Positions 42,171-50,951 of a DNA stretch of 64,000 nucleotides are shown one piece after another (the first letter of the stretch is position 1; every line of letters begins with the position of its first letter). Under the pieces are notes generated by a model. That model was not told the origin of the DNA. It saw only the letters and a list, made by a program, of their open reading frames with translations, and searched no databases. The stretch covers positions 161,999 through 225,998 of the forward strand of contig NZ_BONI01000004.1 in NCBI RefSeq assembly GCF_016862635.1. The letters are read 5' to 3'. Both the position numbers and the translations under genes were made by a program. This stretch comes from Catellatospora coxensis. Its GTDB lineage: Bacteria; Actinomycetota; Actinomycetes; Mycobacteriales; Micromonosporaceae.

Positions 42171-44015
42171 ATGAGCCATGCTCGAACCCGCCCGGCGAAG
42201 CGGCGCCGGCTTGCGTCGGCGGTGCTGGCGGCGGTGACGCTGCTGCTCACCGCCGGACTCGTGGTCCACCCGCAGGAGCGTGCCTTGGCATGGGACAACG
42301 GCGTCGCGTCCACCCCGCCGATGGGATGGAACAGCTACGACGCGTTCAACTGGAGCGTCACCGAGGCCGACGTACGGGCCAACGCCGACTACATGCGCGA
42401 CAACCTGCGCCAGCACGGCTGGCAGTACATCGTCATCGACTGGGCGTGGTACTACCCCGGCCGGCACAACAACAGCCCGAACCAGGACGCGAACCTGCAA
42501 CCCCGGCTGCGCATGGACGCCAACGGCCGGCTGCTCCCCGACACCACCCGCTTCCCGTCCGCGGCGGGAGCCAACGGCTTCAAGCCGCTCGCCGACTACG
42601 TGCACGCGCAGGGCTTGAAGTTCGGCGTGCACCTCATGCGGGGCATCCCCCGCCAGGCGGTCGCCGACAACGTGCCGATCCTCGGCACGAGCTGCCGCGC
42701 CAACCAGATCAACAACAGCACCACCGCGGCCTGGCTCAACCTGATGTGGGGCCTGAACATGTCCAACAGCTGCGCGCAGGCGTACCTGGACTCGGTGTTC
42801 CAGCTGCTGGCCGGCTGGGGCGTCGACTTCGTCAAGGTCGACGACATCGCCGCGCCGACCTACCGGCAGGCCGAGGTCGACGGATACCGGCTGGCGATCC
42901 AGCGCAGCGGCCGCCCGATGGTGCTGAGCCTGTCGCCCGGGCCCACACCGGTCGCCGGCGGCCCGCACGTGCAGGCCAACGCGCACATGTGGCGCATCGT
43001 CAACGACCTGTGGGACAACTGGTCCGCGCTCGACGCGCTGTTCGACCCGCTGCGCAACTGGACGCCGTACCGCGCCACGGGAGCCTGGCCCGACCCGGAC
43101 ATGATCCCGATCGGGCGGCTGTCGAAGTACGGGCCCGTCGGCTCGCCGCGATACTCCGGCCTGACCCCCGACGAGCAGCGCACCCTCATGACCCTGTGGG
43201 TCATCAACCGCGCGCCGCTGATGTGGGGCGGCAACCTCGTCGAGAACCGCGCCGCCGAACTCGCGCTGATGACCAACGCCGCGGTGCTCGCCGTCGACCA
43301 GAACAGTGCCAACAACCGCCAGATCACCGCGGGCACCCGGCAGGTATGGGCCGCCGACGTGCCCGGCACCAACCACCGCTACCTGGCCCTGTTCAACCGC
43401 GAAGGCGCGACGGCCAACGTCTCGGTCAACCTCGCCGAGCTGGGCGTCGGGTCGGCCACCGTCACCGACCTGTGGTCCGGCGCGAACCTGGGCACGGCCG
43501 GCGGCACCTTCACCCGCTCCCTGCCCGCCCACGGCTCCGGCCTCTACCGCATCGCGACGCAGGCCACCACACCGACGCCGCCGGCGACCCCGACGTACAC
43601 GCTGACCGCACGGCACAGCGGCAAGCTGCTCGACGTCTACAACGCCGCCCTCACCGACGGTGCGAACGCCGTCCAGTGGGCCGCGAACGGGCAGTCCAAC
43701 CAGCGGTGGCAGTTCCGCGACGCCGGCGGCGGCTACTACCAGGTCGTCAGCCTCAACAGCGGCAAGTGCCTCGACGTGTACGGCGGCACGAGCGCCACCG
43801 CCGACGGGGTGCGCGTGGTGCAGTGGACCTGCGGCACCGGCGCCAACCAGCACTGGCGCATCCAGGACCTCGGTGGCGGATACTCCCAGCTCGTCGCCCG
43901 GCACAGCGGCAAGTGCCTGGACGTGCTCAACGCCGCCACCACCGACGGCGCCCAGGCGGTCCAGTGGACCTGCGGCAGCGGCGCCAACCAGCACTGGCAA
44001 CGCAGCCAGGTCTGA
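42171..44015 (+). CDS. Secreted GH27 alpha-galactosidase with ricin-type (CBM13) lectin domain
   Basis: 614 aa from ATG 42171 behind GGAGGG. Signal peptide to about residue 42 (ERALA-WD). GH27 catalytic barrel ~45-335: TPPMGWNSYDAFNW, YIVIDWAWYY, the nucleophile region FVKVDDIAAPTY and acid/base region WPDPDMIPIGRL; a beta-sandwich follows to ~465. Residues ~475-614 are a ricin B-type trefoil with three QxW repeats (QSNQRWQF, GANQHWRI, GANQHWQR). Releases alpha-1,6-galactose (or arabinopyranose in some members) outside the cell; the lectin holds it to the polymer. Divergent from a sugar importer, forming a capture-and-uptake pair. A 13-bp terminator hairpin follows. Confidence 0.9.
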   Translation: MSHARTRPAKRRRLASAVLAAVTLLLTAGLVVHPQERALAWDNGVASTPPMGWNSYDAFNWSVTEADVRANADYMRDNLRQHGWQYIVIDWAWYYPGRHNNSPNQDANLQPRLRMDANGRLLPDTTRFPSAAGANGFKPLADYVHAQGLKFGVHLMRGIPRQAVADNVPILGTSCRANQINNSTTAAWLNLMWGLNMSNSCAQAYLDSVFQLLAGWGVDFVKVDDIAAPTYRQAEVDGYRLAIQRSGRPMVLSLSPGPTPVAGGPHVQANAHMWRIVNDLWDNWSALDALFDPLRNWTPYRATGAWPDPDMIPIGRLSKYGPVGSPRYSGLTPDEQRTLMTLWVINRAPLMWGGNLVENRAAELALMTNAAVLAVDQNSANNRQITAGTRQVWAADVPGTNHRYLALFNREGATANVSVNLAELGVGSATVTDLWSGANLGTAGGTFTRSLPAHGSGLYRIATQATTPTPPATPTYTLTARHSGKLLDVYNAALTDGANAVQWAANGQSNQRWQFRDAGGGYYQVVSLNSGKCLDVYGGTSATADGVRVVQWTCGTGANQHWRIQDLGGGYSQLVARHSGKCLDVLNAATTDGAQAVQWTCGSGANQHWQRSQV

Positions 44016-44021
44016 CGCACC

Positions 44022-44052
44022 GTCCGGCGGGCGGGACGGCCGCCCGCCGGAC
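44022..44052 (+). terminator. Perfect 13-bp hairpin terminator
   Basis: GTCCGGCGGGCGG (44022-44034) pairs with 44040-44052 around a 5-base loop, six bases after the GH27 stop. Confidence 0.7.
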
Positions 44053-44142
44053 CCGTCCGCCGCGGCCCATGCCGGCCCGGGCCGGCTCTGCCGGTAGCGA
44101 ACTGGGCTGTCAGGCGGTCGCGGGCCTGGCTATAAAGGACCC

Positions 44143-44526
44143 ATGCTGAATCCGGCGGAGCGGGCTCGTGCCCAGGCGGCTCCGCGTCGGGTGCTGTTGC
44201 GCTCGGCGCTGGGCGAATCACTGCGGCGGCTGCGCCTCGAACAGGGGCGTACGCTGGCCGAGGTCGCGCTGGCGGCGCGGATCTCGATGCCGTACCTGTC
44301 CGAGGTCGAGCGCGGTCTCAAGGAGGTCTCCTCCGAGGTGCTCGCGGCGTTGTGCGCGGCGTTGGGCATCGACCTGTCGGACCTGCTCGTCGCCGTCGCC
44401 TTCCACATCTCGGCGAGCAACGCGGCGACCACGGTGCTGCCGGCCCGCCGGACGGCCGTGGGAAGCCACGACGTCGCGGCGCCGCCGACCCGGCGAGCCG
44501 GCGACGCCTACGCCCTGGCCGCCTAG
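44143..44526 (+). CDS. popR: PopR/ClgR-type XRE transcriptional activator of clpP genes
   Basis: 127 aa from ATG 44143 behind AAAGGA, with a TATAAA element just ahead. Helix-turn-helix ~22-80: [50 protein letters not shown], highly typical of ClgR/PopR. The C terminus is DAYALAA: its last five residues equal the end of the bacterial ssrA degradation tag. Family knowledge: Streptomyces PopR activates clpP3-clpP4 and is itself degraded by ClpP through C-terminal alanines. The gene is convergent with two clpP genes and overlaps the nearer one by 4 bases, matching that regulatory circuit. Confidence 0.82.
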   Translation: MLNPAERARAQAAPRRVLLRSALGESLRRLRLEQGRTLAEVALAARISMPYLSEVERGLKEVSSEVLAALCAALGIDLSDLLVAVAFHISASNAATTVLPARRTAVGSHDVAAPPTRRAGDAYALAA

Positions 44527-45146
44527 CCTTGCGGAGTCGTCTTCACGGTGGAGACGACCCGGTCCGCCAGGCCGTACGCGACGGCCTCGGCGGCGCTGAA
44601 CGTCTTGTGCCGGTCGAGGTCGTGCCGGATCTTCTGGGTGGGGTGGCCGGTGTGCCGGCTGAGGATGTCGTCCATCTCGGCGCGCACCCGGGACACGTCG
44701 CGCGCCCGGATGGCCAGGTCCGGCAGCGTGCCCTGCGCCACGTCGAAGGAGCCGTCCTCGGTCGACGGCTGGTGCAGGACCACCTTGGCGTGGCGCAGGA
44801 CCGACCGCTTGCCGGCAGTGCCCGCGGCCAGCAGCACCGCCGCCGCGGAGGACGCCTGCCCGATGCACAGGGTGGCGAGGTCGGGCCGCACGTACTGCAT
44901 CGTGTCATAGATCGCGGTCAGGGCGCTGTAGGAACCGCCCCGTGAGTTGATGTAGAACTCGATGTCCTGGTCGGCGCTCTCGGACTGCAGGTGCAGCAGC
45001 TGCGCGATGATCACGTTGGCGACGTCGTCCGTGATCTCCGTGCCGAGGAAGATGATCCGCTCCGACAGCAGCCGGGAGTAGATGTCGAAGGCACGCTCGC
45101 CGCGCGAGGTCCGCTCGACGACCGTGGGGATCGTGTACTGGCCCAC
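44523..45146 (-). CDS. clpP: ATP-dependent Clp protease proteolytic subunit (second of pair)
   Basis: 207 aa from GTG 45146, four bases after the stop of the upstream clpP. Catalytic triad visible: Ser100 in [16 protein letters not shown], His125 in [10 protein letters not shown], Asp in [13 protein letters not shown]. The oligomerisation segment [18 protein letters not shown] is conserved. The Ser motif GQASSAAA differs from the standard GQAASMG, as in secondary ClpP3/ClpP4 paralogues. Probably forms a mixed tetradecamer with the product of the preceding gene. 3' end overlaps popR. Confidence 0.9.
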   Translation of the reverse strand: MGQYTIPTVVERTSRGERAFDIYSRLLSERIIFLGTEITDDVANVIIAQLLHLQSESADQDIEFYINSRGGSYSALTAIYDTMQYVRPDLATLCIGQASSAAAVLLAAGTAGKRSVLRHAKVVLHQPSTEDGSFDVAQGTLPDLAIRARDVSRVRAEMDDILSRHTGHPTQKIRHDLDRHKTFSAAEAVAYGLADRVVSTVKTTPQG

Positions 45147-45150
45147 CGCC

Positions 45151-45747
45151 CTACACCCCCATCCGCTGCTTGACCACGCGCGGGCGGATGTCGTCGAGCT
45201 GTTCGACGATGTGATCGACCATCCCGTAGTCGAGCGCCTCCTGGGCGCTGAACCAGCGATCGCGCTGCCCGTCCTCGACGATGTCGGCCACCGGCCGGCC
45301 GGTGTGCCCGGCGGTCAGCGCGCTCATCAGGTTGCTGAGGCGGTCCAGCTGCCCGGCGTAGATCTCCACGTCGGCCGCGGTGCCGCCCAGGCCGGCCGAC
45401 CCCTGGTGCATCAGGACCTGCGCGCTGGGCAGCGCGAACCGCTTGCCCGGCGTGCCGGCGCACAGCAGGAACTGCGCCATGCTCCCGGCCAGCCCCATCG
45501 CCACGGTGATCACGTCGTTGGGGATGAGCTGCATCATGTCGTACACGGCCAGCCCCGCGAGCACCGATCCGCCCCGCGAGTTCAGATACAGCGCGACGTC
45601 GCGGCGCGGGTCCTCGGCGGACAGCGCCAGCAGCTGGGCGCATATCCGGTTGGCGATCTCGTCCTCGACGTCGGATCCGAGCACGATGATCCGCTCGTGC
45701 AGCAGTCTCTTGCTGAGTTCGTCGTCCAGCGTGGCGGTTGCGCCCAT
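45151..45747 (-). CDS. clpP: ATP-dependent Clp protease proteolytic subunit (first of pair)
   Basis: 198 aa from ATG 45747 with AGGAG eight bases ahead; an open frame continues upstream but without signals. Triad: Ser89 in [16 protein letters not shown], His114 in [10 protein letters not shown], Asp in [12 protein letters not shown]. The Ser motif has GLAGSM rather than GQAASM, again typical of the PopR-controlled paralogues. First gene of the two-gene operon. Confidence 0.9.
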   Translation of the reverse strand: MGATATLDDELSKRLLHERIIVLGSDVEDEIANRICAQLLALSAEDPRRDVALYLNSRGGSVLAGLAVYDMMQLIPNDVITVAMGLAGSMAQFLLCAGTPGKRFALPSAQVLMHQGSAGLGGTAADVEIYAGQLDRLSNLMSALTAGHTGRPVADIVEDGQRDRWFSAQEALDYGMVDHIVEQLDDIRPRVVKQRMGV

Positions 45748-45816
45748 GTGTTGCACTCCTGTTCCTCGGGCTGTTCTGGTTCCACGATCAGGCCGGAGGG
45801 TGCGGCGCACCAAGGA

Positions 45817-45850
45817 GATCTGCTGACAGCGACTTAGCCCAGGGCAGATC
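45817..45850. promoter_or_regulatory. Inverted repeat upstream of clpP pair, candidate regulator site
   Basis: GATCTGC (45817-45823) and GCAGATC (45844-45850) are reverse complements separated by 20 bases, ~70-100 bases upstream of the first clpP start. The word CTGACAGC inside it (45823-45830) also occurs, inverted, upstream of popR at 44106-44113. Confidence 0.35.
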
Positions 45851-46256
45851 GGGCCGAGGGCCGGAAAGGGCACGGGCGACGCCTCCGCCCACGTTCGCGC
45901 TCGGCCGAGCGGGGCGAATGGCCGGCCGAATACCGGCGGCGACACCACGCGACCGTCCGGTGAGGTTGCCCGCAATCGTGAATCCGGCTGGCCGAAAGGG
46001 CGACCTGGCGGATCACCATGACATTCCGCTCGTCCGGGTGCCGGTGCTCTCGCGGATTCGTCCATTCGGCCCGACCTCGATGGCATAAGGACTAGACAAG
46101 CGCTATTTACCTGGTGAAACGCGCCGACAAATTCCAATGCAGACGGATCTTCCACCCCGCGGAGTGATGTCGTCTATCGGCCATTCTCGGCAGACTCGGT
46201 CGCAGCTTCCATCCGCTGCGTCCGGGTGGGGAATAGTCGAGCATTGGAGTTCCGTC
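45851..46256. other. Intergenic region without a supported gene
   Basis: Short frames on either strand have no ribosome site. A+T content rises after 46080 (ACTAGACAAGCGCTATTTACC), which is probably promoter DNA for the HYR protein gene at 46257, whose ribosome site is TTGGAG at ~46244-46249. Confidence 0.4.
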
Positions 46257-48308
46257 ATGCTAATTCACCGACAGCGATGGGCACGCTGGGCCTCGGCCGC
46301 AGCCGCCGCGCTGGTTCTCGGCGCGGGCTCCGCGACGTGGGCCGACAACGTCGTGGCCGACGGCGACGGCGCCACGCCGGTCACCGGCAGCGGACTGAGT
46401 TTCGGCACGGTGTGCCTGGGCGCCGCCGTCACCAAACCCGCCCTGGTCGGTGTCCAGCGCAACGGCTCGTCGGGCGGCCCCAACGTCTTCGCCAACGGCG
46501 CCACCGTCACCGTGTCCGTGACCGCTGTGACCGGAGCCGGGGTGAGCACCACCCCGGGCAGCGGCGCGATCGGCACCATCACCCTGCCGTCCAACTGGAG
46601 CGCGCAGCCCAACACCACGGTCACGGGAGCACTGAGCCTGCCCGTGCGGCTCGTCGCCACGGCGACGGGCACCGTGAGCGGCTCGGTGTCGCTGGCCGCC
46701 GCCGCGGGCTCGGTGAACCGGGCGACGACGCTGCCCGTCTCGGCCACCGTGGTCGCCTGTGACACCACGGCGCCGGTGCTGCACCTGCCCGGCCCGCTCA
46801 CCGTCGAGGCGACCGCACCTGGTGGCACCGCCGTGACGTACCCGGCCACCGCCGACGACGAGAACCCCGCACACCCCACGGTCACCTGCGACCACCCGTC
46901 CGGCGCGACATTCCCGCTGGGCGACACGACCGTGCGGTGCAGCGCCACCGACGCCGCGGGCAACACCGGCACCGGGCAGTTCACGGTGACCGTCGTCGAC
47001 ACGGTCGGGCCGGTCATCCAGGCCGTCGCCGACATCACCGGCGTGGAGGCGACCGGCCCCGACGGCGCCGCGGTCACGTACCGGACGCCGACAGCCGCCG
47101 ACGCGGTGGCCGGAACGGTGCCGGTCAGCTGCTCGCCCGCGTCCGGCACGGACTTCCCGCTCGGCACCACGACCGTCACCTGCACGGCCACCGACGGGCA
47201 CGGCAACAGCTCGCGGCAGACGTTCGACGTCACCGTCCAGGACACGCAGGCGCCGGTGCTCGCGGTGCCCGCCGACATCACCGCCGAGGCGACCTCCGGC
47301 GAGGGTGCGGACGTGACCTACCCGGCACCCTCGGCGCAGGACGCCGTGGACGGCGCGGTCACGCCCGCCTGCGCACCCGCCTCCGGCAGCAGCTTCCCGC
47401 TCGGCGCCACCGAGGTCACCTGCACCGCCACCGACAGCGCGCACAACACCGCCACCGCGACGTTCGCGGTGACCGTGGTCGACACGACACCGCCCGCCAT
47501 CACCGGCACTCCCGCCGACATCACCACCGAGGCGACCGGGCCGAGCGGAGCCGCCGTGAGCTTCGCCGCGCCGACCGCGACGGACCTCGTCGACGGCGCG
47601 GTCGCGGTGGACTGCGCGCCGCCGTCGGGCGGATCGTTCCCGGTCGGAACCACGACGGTGACCTGCTCGGCCCGGGACGCGGCCGGCAACACCGCCGGCG
47701 CCTCGTTCCAGGTCACGGTGCGCGACACCACGCCGCCGTCGCTGACGCTGCCCGCCGACCAGATCATCACCGCCACCGGCCCGGAAGGCGCCGTCGCGAC
47801 GTTCCACCCGGAGGCGACCGACCTGGTCGACGGGACCCTGCCCGTCACCTGCTCGCCCGCTTCCGGCGCGGCCTTCGCGATCGGCACGACCGAGGTGACC
47901 TGCTCGGCGACCGACCACGCCGGCAACACGGCGCAGGGCTCGTTCAAGGTGGCCGTCCGCCGCACGATCAGCGGGTTCCACCAGCCGGTCGACATGAACC
48001 GCGTGATCAACACGGTGAAGGGCGGCAGCACGGTGCCGCTGAAGTTCGAGGTGTTCGCCGGGCCGGCCGAGGCCACCACGACGAGCATCATCGCGGGGAT
48101 CTCGGTAAAGCAGTACAACTGCGACCCGAACGCGCCGCTGGACGCCGTCGAGGTCACCGCGACCGGTAACACCGGCCTGCGCTACGACAGCACCGGCGGG
48201 CAGTACGTCTACAACTGGCAGACCGCCAAGACCAAGGGCCTGTGCTACCAGGTCGGCGTCTCGACGGTCGACGGCGCCACCGTGATCGCGCAGTTCAAGA
48301 CCACCTGA
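46257..48308 (+). CDS. Secreted HYR-repeat protein with C-terminal PxKF domain
   Basis: 683 aa from ATG 46257. Signal peptide to about ATWA-DN (~residue 30). A ~140-residue beta-rich N-terminal part with one lone Cys is followed by five tandem HYR (Ig-like, fibronectin-fold) repeats of ~80 residues, each starting D-T-x-x-P and ending with the C-x-A-x-D-x-A/G-x-N-x-x block (TVTCTATDGHGNSS, EVTCSATDHAGNTA), each with two Cys residues able to form one disulfide. The last ~115 residues carry the PxKF motif region INTVKGGSTVPLKFEVF. HYR proteins act in adhesion or as stalks; no catalytic domain or anchor is visible, so this may be a secreted adhesin or matrix protein. Confidence 0.85.
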   Translation: MLIHRQRWARWASAAAAALVLGAGSATWADNVVADGDGATPVTGSGLSFGTVCLGAAVTKPALVGVQRNGSSGGPNVFANGATVTVSVTAVTGAGVSTTPGSGAIGTITLPSNWSAQPNTTVTGALSLPVRLVATATGTVSGSVSLAAAAGSVNRATTLPVSATVVACDTTAPVLHLPGPLTVEATAPGGTAVTYPATADDENPAHPTVTCDHPSGATFPLGDTTVRCSATDAAGNTGTGQFTVTVVDTVGPVIQAVADITGVEATGPDGAAVTYRTPTAADAVAGTVPVSCSPASGTDFPLGTTTVTCTATDGHGNSSRQTFDVTVQDTQAPVLAVPADITAEATSGEGADVTYPAPSAQDAVDGAVTPACAPASGSSFPLGATEVTCTATDSAHNTATATFAVTVVDTTPPAITGTPADITTEATGPSGAAVSFAAPTATDLVDGAVAVDCAPPSGGSFPVGTTTVTCSARDAAGNTAGASFQVTVRDTTPPSLTLPADQIITATGPEGAVATFHPEATDLVDGTLPVTCSPASGAAFAIGTTEVTCSATDHAGNTAQGSFKVAVRRTISGFHQPVDMNRVINTVKGGSTVPLKFEVFAGPAEATTTSIIAGISVKQYNCDPNAPLDAVEVTATGNTGLRYDSTGGQYVYNWQTAKTKGLCYQVGVSTVDGATVIAQFKTT

Positions 48309-48321
48309 GCACACTCCGACG

Positions 48322-48356
48322 GGCAGGAGCGGCGGGCACGGCTCGCCGCTCCTGCC
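48322..48356 (+). terminator. Perfect 13-bp hairpin terminator
   Basis: GGCAGGAGCGGCG (48322-48334) pairs with 48344-48356 around 9 bases, 13 bases after the HYR gene stop. Confidence 0.7.
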
Positions 48357-48394
48357 GTGTGCCTGTCATGGTCGTGTCCGAAACTGTGTGGGAG

Positions 48395-48410
48395 GTGTCG
48401 TTCCCGACAC
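48395..48410. promoter_or_regulatory. Palindrome upstream of DoxX-like gene
   Basis: GTGTCGTTCCCGACAC has perfect 6-bp arms around 4 bases, 60 bases upstream of the DoxX-like start. Could be an operator; no regulator is adjacent. Confidence 0.35.
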
Positions 48411-48470
48411 TCGCCGGGGCCGAGCGTGCTTGGCAGGCTGTCCTCATTCGATCTTTCGAGAGGACACCCC

Positions 48471-48827
48471 GTGTTCATCGGCTACCTCGCCGTGACGATC
48501 TTCGCCGCGCTCATCACCGCCTCCTGCGCGTACACCTACCTGACCGGCCACGACTACCCCAAGGCCCAGATGCGGATGAAACGCATCCCGCTGTCATGGG
48601 GGCCGGTGCTCGGCCTCATCCTGGCCGCCGGGGCGGTGGGCCTGCTCGCCGGGCTCGCGGTGCCGCTGCTGGGCCTGATCGCCACCGCCGGCCTCCAGGC
48701 GTACTTCATCCTCGCGCTGTTCGCCCACCTGCGCGTCGGCTCCCGCAAGCTCACCGGCTGGGCCGTGTTCTACCTCACCGAGACCGCCGCGCTGGTCCTG
48801 CACCTGGCCCACCACGGCCTCCCGTGA
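48471..48827 (+). CDS. DoxX-like membrane protein
   Basis: 118 aa from GTG 48471 behind AGAGGA. Four hydrophobic helices (IGYLAVTIFAALITASCAYTYL, WGPVLGLILAAGAVGLLAGL, LLGLIATAGLQAYFILALFAHLRVG, GWAVFYLTETAALVLHLAHHG) match the DoxX-like family of small inner-membrane proteins, linked to thiosulfate/quinone chemistry or redox balance in other bacteria. Role here unknown. Monocistronic. Confidence 0.8.
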   Translation: MFIGYLAVTIFAALITASCAYTYLTGHDYPKAQMRMKRIPLSWGPVLGLILAAGAVGLLAGLAVPLLGLIATAGLQAYFILALFAHLRVGSRKLTGWAVFYLTETAALVLHLAHHGLP

Positions 48828-49040
48828 ACTCCGGACTCCGCGCCACCGACCCTGAGCTCACGGCGGGCGAGCACGGGCGGCCGGCGGGCCGCGTTGCGCA
48901 AAGGATTGTCCGGTCGCCGCCCGAGGCCGTGAGATGAACGCCGAACCGCGGCGGTCGACGACGTCTGGTCTCGGCCGCCGTGGCAGCCCCGCGGGCATCC
49001 TGCGGGGCTCCGGTGTCTGCACTGCGATTCTCGGGAGCAC

Positions 49041-50663
49041 ATGGTGCGCAGAACTTCGCGCCTTCTGGCCGCCGTACTGCTGGCGGCCGCTGTTTTCCTG
49101 CCGGGGGCGACCCCGGCCGCGGCCAGGCCCGACGGCCTGCTCGCCGCGCGCAACCTGCCCGCGGGCGGCAAGGTGCTGTTCTACCTGGGCCAGGACAGCA
49201 CGACGCTGGCGGATTTCGCCGCCGACGTGCTGGCCGCCGATCCCGGCTTTCCCCGCCCCGCCGGGGTGACGCTCTACACCAACCTCGTCGGCGCGCCGAT
49301 GAGCGGCATGTTCCAGCCGACCGACTACGGGGCGGGGGAGAACGACTTCCCGGCCACGCTCGCCGAGTACGGCGGCGGCCTGGCGGTGGGCCTGTTCCTG
49401 TCCGACCCGGCGGCGCAGTCGCCGCTCAAGGCGTACGCGGGCGTCGCCGACGAGGCGACCACCGCGCGCTACCGGCGCTGGCTCGACGAGTTCCTGACCT
49501 ACCTGGACCGCACCGGCCGGCCGGTGTTCCTGCGGATCGGCTACGAGTTCGACGGGACGTGGAACGGCTACGAGCCGCAGCTGTACAAGGACGCGTTCCG
49601 CTACATCGCCGGGCGCATCGACCGGCTGCGCGGCGACCGGATCGCCACGGTGTGGCAGACGGCGGCCTGGCCGCACGCCGAGCAGGCGCCCTACGCGCCG
49701 ACCGCGGCCGGCCACTGGGACCTGTGGTATCCGGGGGACGAGTACGTCGACTGGGCCGGGATGTCGCACTTCTACGGCAGCGGGTACGCCGCGCACCAGT
49801 GGGCGTGCGCGCTGGACCGGGTCGCCGCGCCGCCGCTGACGGTGCAGGACTCGCTGCTGGCCTTCGCCCGCAGCCACCGCAAGCCGGTCTTCGTCGCCGA
49901 GGCCGCCCCGCAGGCGTACTCGGTCGGCGAGCACACGGCGGGCTGCATCCTCCAGGACGACGCCACCGGCGGCCCCCACCCGGTCGCCCCGGTCGGCGCC
50001 GAGGGCATCTGGGACGGGTGGTACCAGCCGTTCTTCGACTACATCCGGGCCAACCGGGACATCATCCGGGGCGTGTCCTACATCAACACGCACTGGTCGG
50101 CGCAGGGTATGTGGAACTGCGTGCCGGGCAGCTGCCCCAACGGCTACTGGGGCGACAGCCGGGTGCAGGCCGATCCGCTGATCCTGCAGCGGTTCCGCGG
50201 CGAGCTGCGCAGCGGGCTGTTCGAGACGGGGCAGCGGGGGCGGCCGCGGCCGTTCGCGGTGCCGGACTTCTCGGAGCCGGGCCGGTCCGAGGGCGAGTAC
50301 GCCGACCTGCCGCAGGGCGGCACGACCGGGATCGCGGTCGCGGACGTGACGGCGTCGGGGGAGCGGACCGCGCTGGTCTACGCCCACGGGGCCGCGCTGG
50401 AGTTCGACGGGCTGCGCCCGGCCCGCGAGCTCACGGTGCGGTATGCGACGACGACCGACAACGTGAAGCTGACGGTGCTGGTCGACGGGGTGGCGGCCAC
50501 GACGGTGGCGCTGCCCAACCGGGGTTCGGCGACCGCCTGGGCCACGGTGACGGTGCCGGTGCGGGTGCCCGCGGGGGCGAAGGTCGCGTTCCGGCTCGAT
50601 GGCGGTTACGTGGTCTGGATCGACTACATCACGCCGGGGCAGCTGCGGCCGTTGCGGTGGTGA
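49041..50663 (+). CDS. Secreted TIM-barrel glycoside hydrolase, GH26-like, with C-terminal carbohydrate-binding module
   Basis: 540 aa from ATG 49041 behind GGGAG. Signal peptide ends near PAAA-RP (~residue 28). Barrel ~35-390: the acid/base region PVFLRIGYEFDGTWNGYEP resembles the GH26 H-E-x-N/D-G-x-W signature, and KPVFVAEAAPQAYS supplies a strand-end Glu suited to be the nucleophile; VGLFLSDPAAQS and YPGDEYVDWAGMSHFYG line the cleft. The last ~130 residues (ALEFDGLRPARELTVRYATT...VVWIDYITPGQ) are a CBM35/CBM6-like beta-sandwich. Likely a mannanase or related beta-glycanase; family assignment is approximate. Confidence 0.7.
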   Translation: MVRRTSRLLAAVLLAAAVFLPGATPAAARPDGLLAARNLPAGGKVLFYLGQDSTTLADFAADVLAADPGFPRPAGVTLYTNLVGAPMSGMFQPTDYGAGENDFPATLAEYGGGLAVGLFLSDPAAQSPLKAYAGVADEATTARYRRWLDEFLTYLDRTGRPVFLRIGYEFDGTWNGYEPQLYKDAFRYIAGRIDRLRGDRIATVWQTAAWPHAEQAPYAPTAAGHWDLWYPGDEYVDWAGMSHFYGSGYAAHQWACALDRVAAPPLTVQDSLLAFARSHRKPVFVAEAAPQAYSVGEHTAGCILQDDATGGPHPVAPVGAEGIWDGWYQPFFDYIRANRDIIRGVSYINTHWSAQGMWNCVPGSCPNGYWGDSRVQADPLILQRFRGELRSGLFETGQRGRPRPFAVPDFSEPGRSEGEYADLPQGGTTGIAVADVTASGERTALVYAHGAALEFDGLRPARELTVRYATTTDNVKLTVLVDGVAATTVALPNRGSATAWATVTVPVRVPAGAKVAFRLDGGYVVWIDYITPGQLRPLRW

Positions 50664-50695
50664 GCCGCTGACCGGCCATGCTCGGGTGTGGACCT

Positions 50696-50737
50696 GAAGC
50701 TCCGTTCCTCCTGCTCCGGCAGTGGGAACGGAGCTTC
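50696..50737 (+). terminator. Perfect 13-bp hairpin terminator
   Basis: GAAGCTCCGTTCC (50696-50708) pairs with 50725-50737; the 16-base loop itself contains CTGC/GCAG. Confidence 0.7.
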
Positions 50738-50811
50738 GGCCGTTGTCGCTCCTCGGCTGTGTGGGAGCGAAGCTGCCGGGGCAGGACGTATCGAGGCATT
50801 GACGAAAACCA

Positions 50812-50849
50812 TTGACGTCGGGTCGCCTCGGCCTCTATAACGTTATAGA
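50812..50849 (+). promoter_or_regulatory. Promoter with overlapping 16-bp palindromic operator for GH2 gene
   Basis: TTGACG (50812-50817), 18 bases, TATAAC (50836-50841) form a promoter; the -10 box lies inside the perfect palindrome TCTATAACGTTATAGA (50834-50849). This arrangement would give tight repression; the CG-centred form fits LacI-family repressors (inference). Confidence 0.65.
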
Positions 50850-50951
50850 CCACGGCTCATAGTCGACATCCGTCGCTTTCCCGGCGGAACGCTGCGCGCT
50901 GCCCGGTGCCGCGTACCCCCGGTCCGTCCGTTCCCGACCCCAAGGAGCGCC

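Noticed and set aside
45748..46256. Small genes between clpP and the HYR gene
   Set aside because: Frames on both strands lack ribosome sites and show no domain or codon bias.
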